From: Epiperipatus broadwayi
Lineage: Eukaryota > Onychophora > Udeonychophora > Euonychophora > Peripatidae
Assembly: GCA_028023455.1 (NCBI GenBank)
Contig: JAQFVV010012397.1
Coordinates: forward strand, 4,606,888-4,670,887
Length of the DNA stretch: 64,000 nucleotides
Direction: 5' to 3'
Part shown: positions 46,096-58,294 of the stretch, one piece after another
Layout: the number at the start of each line of letters is the position of its first letter
Position numbering within the stretch: position 1 is the stretch's first letter
Notes under the pieces: generated by a model
What the model was told of the DNA's origin: nothing
Databases searched by the model: none
The model's input: the letters and a program-made list of their open reading frames with translations, nothing else
Translations under genes and position numbers: made by a program

Positions 46096-47250
46096 ATATA
46101 ATAAATGAACTGACATCGTAAAAAAGGAAAGTTAAAGACTATTGATTGAGAGAATTACGATATAATTTACAATAGAGTAAATAAAAGGTCTTATAAAGAT
46201 TATTACATTAAAGAATAAAAAGAGCTCTAAAAGGGAGTGTAAAGTAAAGTTCGAAACTGGCCAGAAAGTTTAAGGTTCATTATGAAAACATATTACCCAT
46301 TTCTTCCAGGGCTGGTTCTTAGTTTACACGTCCGAGTGAGGAAAATGTAGACATGCATTTAGTCGATTACTTGAACAGTATTTTAATGAATTTTTCACGA
46401 TTTTAGCAGCATGATTGGTCCGGAAAAGATTCAGCAGCTTCATTGAAGATTTTCATGGAACTTCAGGAACCGCAGCCAGATTCCTGACATTTTAGCCCTT
46501 CACCACGATTGAAACACTATTTAATTTCATAATTTAAAAATGCACAGAGTTAACTGGCACTTCTCTACAACAAAGATGGCTTCTCTCTCCAAATTTTTCA
46601 GAGCTATATATACTGTATTTGATGCCTTCGGGCTAGCGTTTCTTTCATTATCAATGTTATAAAATTTGCTGGTTGTTTTTAGATACATTCCTTCAATAAG
46701 GCTTTCAAACTCATTAACTTGAATTCATTTTCTAATTAGAAAATGAATTCTTAAAATCAGAAAATGATTTTAATTAGGAAATTCTTACATTTTAAATACT
46801 TATTTTTTTTTCTAATTAATAAAACTTAACCAATTGTTTTGGAAAGGGAAAAATCTGAAAGCTTATCGAAAGAATGTAGCTTTTAATCATTAAAGTTTTA
46901 ACAAATTATTTAAAGTAAAAACAAACATTCTCGATGCAATGAAACTTTTGAACAATTATATATATTTAAATATTTACAAATATATACGCACAATCCATGC
47001 AGTTGTTATATATATATATAAATTCATAAATAATTCTATCATGAATTTATTAATAGCATTAATTAATTTAAACTCAACTGAATTAATTTTAATACACATT
47101 TCTGTAATAGTTTTTTTTTATGGAAATTAGCATGGATTGAATGTATAAAGCCCCATTGCATCGGAAATTTAAGGTTAGTACTAGGGGTTTGAAGTGGGCT
47201 TATGGATAGAGGTCATCCAACTGCTTCAATAGTCAAGAGTTCATTGAATG
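44452..47250 (+). repeat. 2.8-kb unclassified dispersed repeat, copy 2
   Basis: Begins GTACCAGTCGAAAAAGCACC. It is colinear with copy 1 but lacks the MITE, and has CTAA at that point. It also contains an inverted pair TTCGACTCGATGA (about 45898) and TCATCGAGTCAAAGG (about 46006), and (CA)n(TA)n at 46063-46095. The frames at 45661-45864 and 46939-47130 are low-complexity and not kept in copy 1. Confidence 0.75.
46721..46750. repeat. Perfect 30-base palindrome in 2.8-kb repeat, copy 2
   Basis: Identical to 42588-42617. Its full preservation between copies that otherwise differ at roughly one site in eight suggests either constraint or gene conversion. Confidence 0.9.

Positions 47251-47308
<58 letters not shown>
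47251..47308. repeat. (TA)n microsatellite
   Basis: About 28 TA units, immediately followed by the TGTAACA end of the next element. Confidence 0.95.
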
Positions 47309-47311
<3 letters not shown>

Positions 47312-48863
47312 AACAAAACCCATGCCCCTCACTAGATAGAGTACAGTAACGAATATATATCTATGATATAGCAAACATATGTGCCTATGTATTTATATTT
47401 TAATTAAAATGGTTTTGACTTAAATATTGTTATTCAAAACTTCTGGATTCATTCTCATAACTGTAATATATTCCCAACATGTATTTATGGTCATCCGAAG
47501 GACTCCAAGTGCCAATCTTATACGAATATAAGAATTACACGAAGTGAATATATTACCAACAAGAACACTCTCTTACATAATGTGAGAGGGGTTTTGACCA
47601 TCAGCTAGCTCAGTCTCATGGTCGGGTGTGTCACAGCCAGGAGTAGTTATGAATGGGGTTAAGAGTTCTTCTTTTTAAACACACATAAAATAAATAAATA
47701 AATGGATCTGTAAATAAATATCACAATAAGATTTGTTTTGAGTTTCATTATCAAATCAGTTTTTATTAAAGACTTATAAAGATCACTATTATTCTTTGAT
47801 CTTTTAGATAATAAATAAATAATTCAACACTCTACTTTTCTTTCAATATTTAATATTATAAAAAATTTAATTACTACTCTGTCATTTCGATATGCACACA
47901 TACACCATTCTTTCCAATAGATTTATCACACATAAATCAAGTAGTGAAGGTCAATACTAAGAAAAGTTTATTTCACATGACCTCTGACAATAATTATGTT
48001 ATTTCTGTCCACAATTAAATGACTTTAAGAAAATTTCATTAAATTAACTTAGATTGTCACCTTCACTTATTATAAACAGTAAACATTTCTTTCTCATAAA
48101 GGAAAAGAAAAATCAGTACTTAAAGTTCTTTACCTGAATTTTCCCTGGGGAATTAGTGGAAGCAGATTTATTTATTTTAAAGAGTTCTGTTCATCACAGG
48201 TAATAACAGGTAATTCAATGTGAAGATTCCTGATTTTTATGTCCATTTATGTCCATTGGTTGATAAGGTTCAGCTTGGTTCCATATTGGGAATTATGTTT
48301 TATTCCAAGGCATCTATCTGTTATGGTCCATTCTTACCCTGACATTTCTTTTGGATCTGCCATTATGTAAGAAAAATATTAAAACTTTTAATATTCTGGA
48401 GATATGATTTTACTATTCATGGCTGTAACTTTGCAGGGCCAAGACAAAATGCATTATGGATGACTCTCTTTTATAGCCACCTCCATTTGTTCTAGAAGTT
48501 TCTTTTGATTTCACTTCCTGTCCCAATGCTGACTAACCAGATCTGGTTGATGTGTGAAGACTTTTATCATAGCTTTTATTGTACATAAAAGAAAGTGCAA
48601 TCTCATTTTTGCGGGAAACTTCTAGTTTTTTAAACATGAAATAAAAATCTCATTTCTCTTTTTTCAACTACTTAATTCATTCATACACACATTTGTCACA
48701 CACACATATACATTGTTTCAAAATGACAGTTTCTTCTCCATGTTTGTGTATTTGTAACCACCACCACGTAATAAAATTAATATTATATATCTACATCTAC
48801 ATATATGTTTAAATACCAATTAATAATGTTATTTGTGACTGGGTTCGAACCCATTCTGTTACA
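47309..48863. mobile_element. Candidate TG...CA element (solo-LTR-like or short-TIR), 1555 bp
   Basis: Starts TGTAACAAAACCCATG and ends GGGTTCGAACCCATTCTGTTACA, so the outer seven bases (TGTAACA / TGTTACA) are inverted. (TA)n lies on both sides, which is what an insertion into a (TA)n tract would leave and which hides any target duplication. TG...CA ends fit an LTR, but length, lack of a partner LTR and lack of internal coding leave the class open. The 12-base palindrome GGGTTCGAACCC lies 12 bases inside the right end. Base composition is less A/T-rich than the flanks. Confidence 0.45.
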
Positions 48864-48876
48864 ATATATATATATA

Positions 48877-49460
48877 ATATTTTTGAGTACAAACCATATA
48901 TTATTTTGCATTACATTCTGATATTTCGATGAACTAGCAACTGCCATTATCAAGGTTAACTTTTGAAAGAACAATCTTTCGATCTCAAACAATAATGTGA
49001 CTCAGTGTGAGATAAAAAGTGAGATTCAACTTGAAGTAGTTCAGCATTCACAATATAAGGTTTATCAAAATGTTTATTTCCCTCAGTTTTTTCACCTATT
49101 AATTTCAAGTTAATATTAGATAAAATGAGAGGTTTCCACATAGCTGGAAAATAGGTTTAAATAGGGCTGATGAAGCATAACATATTCCAGCTATGTGGAA
49201 ACCTCTCATTTTATCTAATATTAACTTGAAATTAATAGGTGAAAAAACTGAGGGAAATAAACATTTGATAAGCCTCATATTGTGAATGCTGAACTACTTC
49301 AAGTTGAATGTCACTTCTCATCTTGCACTGAGTCATGTTATTCTTTGAGATCTAATGATTGTTCTTTCAAAAGTTAACCTTGATAATGGTGGTTGCTAGT
49401 CTGTCGAAATATCGGATTGTAATGCGAAATAATATACGGTTCATACCCAAAAATATTTTT
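48877..49460. repeat. 584-bp fold-back with ~270-base arms
   Basis: The left arm 48877-49149 and right arm 49185-49460 are inverted copies at high identity, with a 35-base loop (49150-49184). The loop includes GGGCTGATGAAGCATAACAT. The outer parts of both arms (TTATAATGCAAAATAATATA-like, then TCATACCCAAAAATATTT) are shared with 37317-37412. The small frames in both arms (48783-49141 and 49359-49598) are by-products. The class is unknown; the ribozyme-like loop hints at Penelope-type terminal sequence. Confidence 0.75.
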
Positions 49461-49489
49461 TTATCTACAACATATAACTGTGAAAACAT

Positions 49490-49492
<3 letters not shown>

Positions 49493-49570
<78 letters not shown>
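49493..49570. repeat. Interrupted (TA)n microsatellite
   Basis: TA repeats with a few T and G interruptions. It separates the fold-back from the RTE 3' end. Confidence 0.9.
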
Positions 49571-49571
<1 letters not shown>

Positions 49572-49572
<1 letters not shown>

Positions 49573-50190
49573 TCAACCATTATCAATCCACTGCATGATG
49601 AAGGTCTCTCCAAGTTCAATCCATCTTTTCCTATCTTTAGCTTCTCTTCTCCGCAGCACCCCTGCACACTTTCTTATTTCATCCATCCATCTCACTATGT
49701 GGTCTCTTTCTGGGTCTTTTACAATCTCTTGCAATCCAGTTTAAAAATTCAATTGTCCATCTATTATCATCTCTTCTAACAATATGTCCAGCCCAACTCC
49801 ACCTCAGTCTTAATTTTTTCAATGAGGTCAGTAACACCTGTTTGTTCTCTTACACACACATTGAGTTTTTGATCTCTTCTTGTTACTCCAAATATGCATC
49901 TCTCCATACTTCTTTGAGTGGTCTAAAGTCTCTGTATTGCTCTTCTATTAAGTGTCCAAGTCTCAGATCCATAGGTCAGAACTGGCAAAACACATTTATT
50001 AAAAACCTTTCTTTTCAACACATAGACATATTTCCTTTTAGTATCAAGTTATTTCTACAAAAAGCACTCCAACCAAGTTTAATTCTATGATGAATTTCAT
50101 TCATCATATTTCCATCTGTATTAATAATCTGACCAATGTATTTGTAACTGTTAACTTCTTCTAACTCATCATAATCAATCTTTATATATA
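49572..50190 (-). pseudogene. RTE-type LINE, 3' end (5'-truncated)
   Basis: The minus strand gives YDELEEVNSYKYIGQIIN (50120-50170), then LGWSAFCRNNLILK (50035-50080). After a frame change it gives VLPVLTYGSETWTLNRRAI (49935-49995), the very typical post-RT motif of RTE LINEs, then MERCIFGVTRRDQKLN (49870-49915). Near the end the remnants RWTIEFLNW and RKRWIELGETFIMQWIDNG-like residues (49575-49625) lead to a stop and a GATGAT tail. Truncation upstream lies just after the RT active site. Single-base shifts at several points make it non-functional. Confidence 0.85.
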
Positions 50191-50194
50191 TATA

Positions 50195-51575
50195 ATTAAA
50201 GGTATGGAGAACAATTTAAACGTTTTTAAATGCTATTATGTATTATTGTAAGTTGGCTATAATTTTAAATGTTCTTAAATTAATTAGATTTTTTTTTTAA
50301 ACTTTTAGAAAAAAAAAAAGTTTCATAAATTTTAATTAAATATTAAATTAGATAAAAAAGTTTTTCATTTTAAAAAATGAAATAACTAAAAATAAAATCT
50401 TTATATATATATATGGTTCTTATGATGATTATTTCAATAAAAAAAAAATCAAATAGATTTTTTTTTGCTCATGATATCATGTGCCATGTAAACATTAGGA
50501 GTGACAAAGTGAACATTGGTCAGGAATCTTGAATTCCATATTCCATCACTACATTAAACTGCATTATATTAGTAATTATTATATCTGTATTGTTTATTAT
50601 TAATTTATCAAAAATAATGGCATTCCAAAAGAATGTATAGCAGCACTTTTTTCATATTAGATTGTAAATCAATTATAATTTTTTCTATATATTAAAAATT
50701 AATAAATAAATATTTTATAGCATGTTATTTATAAAATTAAGATTTAAACATTCCAAAGCAATTATAATAATTACACAAACAAACTTGCAGATCATTAAAA
50801 TCACCAGCCATATTGCCAAATTTCTCAATACATCACCAATGAGGATAAAAACAAGTGCTAAAAGTAATTGTTACTACAAAAACAAAGTGCTAACCAGATT
50901 AATAAAGTACAGTGGCATGCTCAAAACTACATATCTTTGAAAAATTTCCTTGTTGAAGTGAAAAATCTCAGTTCTTTGTATGGGAGAAGCTCCTGGACCT
51001 GTTATTTTGAAATTCAAATGTTCATGAATATTTAAAAGTATTTGATGAAATACATTAGCAAAAATGCATATAGTTACAATGATCCATATTTTGAATAAAC
51101 TAGTCTCATTCAGATGATTTCTGGCTCCTTATATACCCCAGTGTAAGAGTAAGTTTATTATACTGTAATTTAAACACATTTATTTAAGAGTGAACATGGA
51201 TAAAATAAAATGAAAAGTTTATGCATAGATTAAATTGTGATTATGTGATGCCTTTAATCTTTAAAATTAAGTTAAAATTTATATCATATAAGAAATTGCT
51301 GACGTTTTATGAAATGTAATGCAATTACATCAAATTGATAAATACATATATTATTTATCATTATATCTGATCCCATATTAACAGATAATTATTGAAAAAT
51401 ATACTGACAGCAATAAATTGCAGGGATTAAGGTATTTCTATATAGGGAAAATTTTCTTATGAGAAAAATTATTTCACACTGTGTGAAGTAGAACTCTTGA
51501 GTTATAATAATCACAATAACTATACTATATTATGCAAACAAGCCATTTATTTTTTATATAGCGCGATGTTTTTAT
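50195..51575. other. A/T-rich spacer, nothing recognised
   Basis: The 72-codon frame at 50722-50940 is Lys/Ile/Thr-rich from composition and matches nothing I know. Confidence 0.4.
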
Positions 51576-51579
51576 AATC

Positions 51580-51763
51580 TATAATATTAATAAGCCAATA
51601 AGCTAATACACACGCGCTTTGCAGATGTCACTATATAAATGAATACTCCCACTTTTTCACACACAAGATAAAGTTTTTAAGAGTGAAAAAGTGGGAGTAT
51701 TCATTTATATAGTGACATCTGCAAAGCGCATGTGTATTAGCTTATTAGCTTATTAATATTATA
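51580..51763. repeat. Hairpin: 81-bp arms, 22-base loop
   Basis: The left arm 51580-51660 and right arm 51683-51763 are reverse complements with two differences in 81. The loop is 51661-51682. The block GCTTTGCAGATGTCACTATA lies in the middle of the stem. Such near-perfect stems arise from fold-back MITEs and, if transcribed, form double-stranded RNA. No second copy was found in the window. Confidence 0.9.
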
Positions 51764-51764
51764 C

Positions 51765-54700
51765 TATATTATATAATACTAAATCATTCATGCACAATTC
51801 TTTATTTACCACACTCTTTTACAATTTACAGTTTTGATTGCTGGGACAATCTTCTTCCGAACTTTTATATCTCCTAACTTCAACAGCTAAATTCAAGTTT
51901 TTAAAATTTACCATTATACTTGCAAAGTGTATAATTCTCAAAATGATAATTAGTCACCAATAGCAAGAACAACAATAGTAGCTGTCTAAAGCTATCAGTC
52001 GTTGCAATTTAAAAAGCTAATAATTTATAAATATAATTAATTGAAATTTATTAATGTTACATAATTTAAATTTTATACATAATCCTTTACTTTTTTTTTT
52101 GGGAATTACTTAGTTTAAATTAGGAATTTATTATAATTAAAAACTGATTTAAGCACACATAAATTATTGGTGTCATTGTGAACAATAAAAAGGTCATTAT
52201 GGGCACAAGTTTTTATATTGAGTATAATACACTGTTACGAAAAACATTTCTCCATAAAGAAACAATGAAAAAAAGGTATTATTCATTATAATAACACATT
52301 AATTGGGAAGTTACGTATTAATAATTTTTACTTTTTATTTTTTCTCTCTCTCTAGCTAACAACAGTTAGATACCCATTTACAGACTAATAATTGAATGAG
52401 TAGAATTCTGAGTTGGTTTTGAATTAACAATCTGAAAAAAAACCCTCATAACTTGTGGAAACTAAAAAACATTCTAGATTTATCTGGTTAAAATTTGAAC
52501 TGTAAGAATAATATACCATCATCATATACCTTCAGGCAAAATAAATGCAATTTCTTTATTTTAGTTTAGTTTTGCAGTGATCAATTAAAATTTTAAATTA
52601 AAATGGAAAAAAGAAAGTTTTTTTTGTGTCTTTTTTGTTTTTAAGTCATAATTTATAATTAAAAAAATGTTTTTTAAATGTGCAAAAGATTATGATTTAA
52701 AAATTGAACAAAGAAAATAAAGATGATAATTATAAATTATAATCAAACAAATCACTATATGTTTTTAAATATAAATATATAGAATTTGTATATATATATA
52801 TAAATACATACAATAATGCTTACGACGTTTCTATTTTCCCTGTAATGCATGCAAACTTTACAAGCCAACTATTAATAAAAGTAAGTTTGAGACTAAAATG
52901 ATTTTTTCCGATCAATCAATAGTTAAAAAAGAAATAGTAAACAAAGCAGTGATAATATATATAAAAAACTATAATAGATTAAAAACCTCAGTGAATATTA
53001 ATAATAATAAAGCATCTGATTTTAAAAGTAGAGATTCATGTTTAACATTCTCAAAAAACTTTACGATTTGGTTTGTGTTTGCAATGAAAAATGGAATATT
53101 CTGAAATTGAAAATTAATGTTATTCATAAATTTAATTTTTGTTAGAAATATAACTAAGAAATTTCATTTTATTGGAAAAAATGAGAGGATGTAAATCCCA
53201 AAACTAAAAGCAGCTGAAAAGTAATTAGTTGACAAAGTGCGTAAAAACAAATACGAGTGAATGTCTCGTGCATGTGAACTTTCAGTTATGCATCTGGCAA
53301 AAAAATTAAAATAAAATATCAAATAAAAAACGATTGAATAATAAAATTAACATTAGTATCAAAATCTTCACAAAAATATATCAAATTAAATACTATTTGG
53401 TAGATTTCATGTATGAAAAAAATGCAAAAAAGATAAAAAAGTTTTCACAGCAGTTGTTTAACATTCAAGAAACAGCTATTTCTAGTGCAATAAACTCTGC
53501 AATAGATTTTCATGAAACCAAGAAAAAAGCTACTATAGCAAATATGATAATATACTGGTTTAAAAACAAAAGTTGCCATACAGTTCAATTATGATTCTAA
53601 AAAGGAAGTTTTCTATTATTTGAAGAAAGAGTCTTTGATTTTTTTTGAGGCCTTAAAAACAAACAGGACAAATTTTTCATATCCATTCCATATGTTATTA
53701 TTATAAATGTTGTTATTATTACAATAATATATAATAAATCAATATAGATGAGATGCTCACCAATATGCACCAGTTAGGATATTAAGTTTATTATCTTTTA
53801 TCTTTAAATTTAAGATCAAGATTCATAAAGGCCTTTCTTTTTAGTTATCTGATAATTTTTAATTGAGGTATCAATTGTTTTTTTTTAAGGCAGAATGAAT
53901 AAGTATGTGTATGTGTATGAATGCTCATATTTTATATTTATGATAATGTCAGATAAATAAATTCTGACTCATATCTTAGAAGCTGTAAAGTTTTCAGATA
54001 AGATAGCAGTTAGTAATTGAAGGAAAAGGATATTAAGAAATGATGGATTACAGACTGAGCTGACATTTAAGGATTATCATTTATACAACTATCTAAGCTA
54101 TATTTCAAACAAAGAATGAATACATAAATTGAAAGAGCTGTCTAGTATTATATTGAATGTTGTCACACTTTATAAAATTAGAAAATAAATTGGAGTTATT
54201 CGAAAACTGGAACTATAAAAAGACAAATATTAGAAGGATAAATGAGGAAATATTCAATATAAATAAAAATTAAAAAAATATTGTAGAATAGCAAAATCAG
54301 TTTTTCAACATAATGAAAAATTGCCAATGCATATAATTTAGTTTATGTTCTTACAAATTATTTTCATGAAAAGAAAAAAGATTTTGTTATATGTACACAA
54401 TGCATTTGATCAGATATCACGATCTACTAAAATTGACATAGATTGTTTTAGTATTGAAATTAGAAAAGAAAATAAGTAAAAAATTAAAGTGCTGTGGGTA
54501 TAGATAGATAAGAAGACAGAAATGAAAAAAACACACAAAGATTTGTGGAATTTATAGAAAAATAAAAATCTGTATATTAAAAAAAGCTAAGCAGAAATGA
54601 ACATAGAAGTATCCAGATGAACACTTAATAGAGTAATAATATAATTTGATTGATATAAAATATCAACATTGTTATCTTCTTAATAGATTTAACACAAACA

Positions 54701-55180
54701 ATAATTATTATGCACTGAGAGATATGTGATATTGTAAAACTATAAAAATTAAAGATTTTTAATATAACAGTATTTACAATTGATATTCCTAATCTTTAGA
54801 AATATTCTATTGAATAAAATATTATAAAAAATAAGAAATATCAATAATGATTCAGACTTGAAAGAATTTGATAAAAATGGCTGATGTTTACTTAAGACTA
54901 TTGAGAATTGATAGTCTAAAGAAAAATTGGAAATTCACCATCAGATTTTCAACTGAGATAAAGTCATATATGAAGAAAAGAAGAAATATGAAAATATTTA
55001 AAAAGATCCATTTAGAAAAACTAAACGTCTGAAATTCTGTAAAATATATATAAAAAAACTAATAATAAGGAAATAAGACACTATAATTGTAAATTGGCAA
55101 AGAAAGAAGAAAAAATCTCAAAAATATAAACATTTTGATCTTCAAATGAAAGTTAGCTCATTAATAATATATATATATAT
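51765..55180. other. A/T-rich spacer, no gene called
   Basis: Frames at 52898-53104 and 53334-53594 are Lys/Ile/Asn-rich and unassignable. The plus strand from about 53900 to 55150 is purine-rich, with short Lys/Glu-rich open stretches that could be a very worn LINE linker region, but I could not align any motif. Confidence 0.35.
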
Positions 55181-55219
55181 AAACAAAAAAAGACTTATAA
55201 ATCCAATAAATAATATTAT
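55181..55219. repeat. Penelope-like terminal inverted tail, 3' side
   Basis: AAACAAAAAAAGACTTATAA then ATCCAATAAATAATATTAT; inverted partner at 57914-57953. It lies right next to (TA)n at 55168-55180. Confidence 0.85.
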
Positions 55220-55741
55220 ATTTCAACCAGAGGACTGGTTTTCATCAGAAAGAAAAAAAATACACAGTAAAATGGAAATAATCAAAAATTACAGATTTGA
55301 TAAAAGATTAAAAATTTAACAAAACCCCCCTGATTGGTCACAAAGTCTAACACAGAATATCTACCCAATCAATGACAAAATTCAAACAAAAAAAAAACTA
55401 CATTCCCTCCTAATCAAGCTTAAATTCTATTTAAATTAAAATAAATATAAAAATAAAAAATCCAAAATTAAAAATTAAAATATACATATGTGCATACATA
55501 GAAAAATTAAACTATGCTCACATACAAAAAATAGCTGTGCTCACATTAATATTCATTAAAAACTAAAATACTTATACATTTTAATCAAAAATTATAGTTA
55601 GTGCAAAGTACAATAATTTGTAAATAATTATTTATCTATAAACCAATTAAACACAGATATTAAACATCCATATAACCAATCTTTACATAAAAAACCTCAT
55701 ATAAGAATATTTTCACATAAAAACACACATATAGAAATCAT

Positions 55742-57915
55742 TTAGGAGACCAGGCAACCCAGAGATGTAATAGTTCCAATGTTCAAATTCAATCCATGTG
55801 GTTCTAAGGTCTTGAATTTAAAAATAAAAAAACTCTTCTTTTGTTTCCTCTCCCTTGTAGAAGAAAAACCTTCCTGAAGAATCACTACTTTTAAATCATC
55901 AATTGAATGATTCGGTAAGTTTAAATGTTTTGAAACTGGTCTATCTTTATTCTTATGCAAAATGTCAAATCTATGATTAGTCATTCTGACATGTAAACTA
56001 TTTGCTGACTCACCTATATACTGGTTTAAACATCTACTACACTCTATCAAATATATCAAATTAACACTTTTACATCTAACATAATTAGGAATATACCATT
56101 TGAAATTACAATTCTTAGTACTAAAGACCACTTTTGTCACAACAATATGTTTACATGTAAAACATCTTTTATCTTTACATGGAGAACATCCTTTTTCCTG
56201 TACAGAACTACTAATAAAATTTGTTTTGACAAGTATATCTCTAAGTGATCTATGTTTTTGATATACAGCCTTAGGTGGATCAGAAAAAATAGATTTTAAA
56301 TAATCTGTGGACTGTAATATGTTAAAATGTTTTGCCAATATCCGGTTAATATTAGGTAAATCTCTATTAAAAGTAAGAACCAATGGTGGAACATCTAATT
56401 GTTTTTTACTCTTTTCAGATAAAAGAAGTTTCTTTCTATCAATTAAAGAAGATCCCCTTACTGCATTATCCAACAATGTCTTAGGATACCTCATATTGAG
56501 CAATCTATTATATAAAATACTATTATTTTGTTGAAGAAATTTCTCATCATTACAAATCCTCTTCATCCTTAAAAATTGACTATAAGGAATATTAGCCTTT
56601 AAATGTTTAGGATGGTTACTATAAAAATGTAGATAGCAGTTATTATCAGTTGGTTTCCTATATACAGTAGTAGTAAGAACTTTATTAGTGTAAATAACTT
56701 CAACATCAAGAAAATGAGCAATTGATTTTGAAAAATTCATTGTGAAATTAATATGTTTATTAAAATTATTTAAATAACTTAAAAAATTATGAAATTCAAC
56801 TTCACTATGTGGCCATATCATGAAAATGTCATCTATATATCTAAGCCAAGTGTGAGGTTTCAGCTTAGCATTATCAAGTATAGAGGACTCTATTTTTGAC
56901 AAAAATATTCACATAACTTGGTGCCATCTTTGTACCCATTGCAGTACCTTGTTTCTGTAAATCGTATCTAGAATCAAAAGTAAAAAAAAATATTTCTTAA
57001 AACCAAATATATTAATTCAACCATAGTAGTAATAAGACCATGATCATACTCTCTATCTTGTAAAGCACATTTAATAGTCTCAACTCCATCATCATGAGGT
57101 ATATTTGTGTATAATGATACAATATCCAAAGTAACAAAAAAACCAATCAACTGGTAATTCAGATTTAATATTTTCTAACACACAAAGAAAATGAGTAGTA
57201 TCTTTAACATAAGAATTAAATGATGATGGAATAAATTTAATAATATTATCAACATATGCTGAAATATTTTCTGTAGGACTACCAATACTAGCTACAATAG
57301 GTCTGCCTGGACAATCAGGTTTATGAATCTTTGGCAAAATATAAAAAACTACTAGGATGAATTTTGGTTGGTACTAAAAAGTTATATACATTATTATTTA
57401 TAAGACCCCTAGCTCTCATATATTTTAAACTAAAAAGTATACCCTTAAATAATGAATTAATAGTGGTTAGTGAAATAGGCTCATAAAAAATTTTATCATC
57501 TAAAAGCTCCAGAGCTTTTTTAACATAATCATCTTTATTCATAATTACTATTGATCCACCTTTGTCAGCTGGTTTTATAATAATATCCTGTCTTTTCACT
57601 AAATTGCATAATGCATTCATCTCTCTCAATGTTAAATTACTCTTATACTTACTATGTTGTTTAAGTCTAATTTCATTAATAATATCCTGATATACATTAT
57701 CAATGTACGTATCTAATAACACATTCCTTTGATGTGGTGGTGTCCAATCAGATCGTAATTTTCCAATAGCATCACATTCTTGGTTTCCAAAAAATTCTCT
57801 TAATCTAAGTCTTCTTGAAAAATTATCTAAATCCTGATGAATTTTAAATTCATTTTTTTGATAAAATGACTGAACTGTAGGGCAAAAAGATAAACCTTTA
57901 TTTAACAGTGAACAT
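55742..57915 (-). pseudogene. Penelope-like RT plus GIY-YIG endonuclease, four one-base frameshifts
   Basis: This would be the single protein that reverse transcribes and nicks DNA for Penelope-like elements. In order it shows KGLSFCPT (start of the conserved N-terminal part, 57875), IIKPADKGGSIVIMNKDDY (about 57530-57590), LPKIHKPDCPGRPIV (57290-57335), then VTLDIVSLYTNIPHDDG (57075-57130), the first catalytic Asp block. GTAMGTKMAPSYVN (56900-56950) and LRYIDDIFMIW (about 56820-56850) follow, the latter with the YIDD active site. FLDVEVIY and VYRKPTDNNCY come next. In the last third, CSPCKDKRCFTC is a Cys cluster and NLIYLIECSRC...YIGES is the GIY-YIG nuclease (residues about 283-305 of the last open piece, 55742-56902). 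The frame changes at A runs at 56901-56905, 56982-56990, 57136-57142 and 57343-57348. No in-frame stop was seen between shifts. It lacks the extreme N terminus. Confidence 0.85.
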
Positions 57916-57953
57916 AATATTATTTATTGGATTTATAAGTCTTTTTTTTGTTT
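57914..57953. repeat. Penelope-like terminal inverted tail, 5' side
   Basis: Exact reverse complement of 55181-55219 apart from one extra T in the T run. It joins directly to the truncated coding sequence. Confidence 0.85.
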
Positions 57954-57980
57954 TTATATGTATTTCCTTTGTTTAGTTTG

Positions 57981-58095
<115 letters not shown>

Positions 58096-58294
58096 AAAAA
58101 AAAGGAATGGCTTAATAAATATACAGTAAAATTCTACAATAAACTATATTAACTGAAACACAGGCTTAATATATACCTGTGTCTATATATGTAATAAATA
58201 GGGTATATGAGCACAGACTTTCAGACAACTCATCACTCTCCACTCTATCTAACAACACTGATACACTCAAGCACATATATGCTGAAAAGATAAA

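Larger units (their letters stand above)
55181..57953 (-). mobile_element. Penelope-like element, nearly intact, with inverted 39-base ends
   Basis: The unit runs from 57953 (5') to 55181 (3') on the minus strand. Its ends, 55181-55219 and 57914-57953, are reverse complements that differ only by one T in a T run. At the 5' side the inverted end abuts coding sequence directly, so the copy is 5'-truncated and carries the inverted tail that Penelope-like elements commonly show. A 3' untranslated part of about 480 bases follows the stop at 55742. (TA)n stands on both outer sides, hiding any target duplication. Near-identical ends and very few coding lesions make this the youngest autonomous-type element in the window. 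Confidence 0.85.

Noticed and set aside
49359-49779. Several Ile-Tyr-rich frames
   Set aside because: They are translations of (TA)n tracts running into fold-back and LINE sequence; the real signal at 49572-50190 is the LINE on the minus strand.
53334-53594. 86-codon Lys/Ile-rich frame as a gene
   Set aside because: Codon content follows base composition, with no recognised motif, splice context or conservation evidence.
55221-55248. Hammerhead-like core on the minus strand at the 3' end of the intact Penelope-like element (CTGATGA, a six-pair stem around TCCT, GAAA)
   Set aside because: Core and stem II are present with a bulge. The sequence before CTGATGA (T/C run) has no complement after any nearby cleavage triplet, so stem I does not form. 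It may be a remnant of an ancestral ribozyme, but I do not call one.
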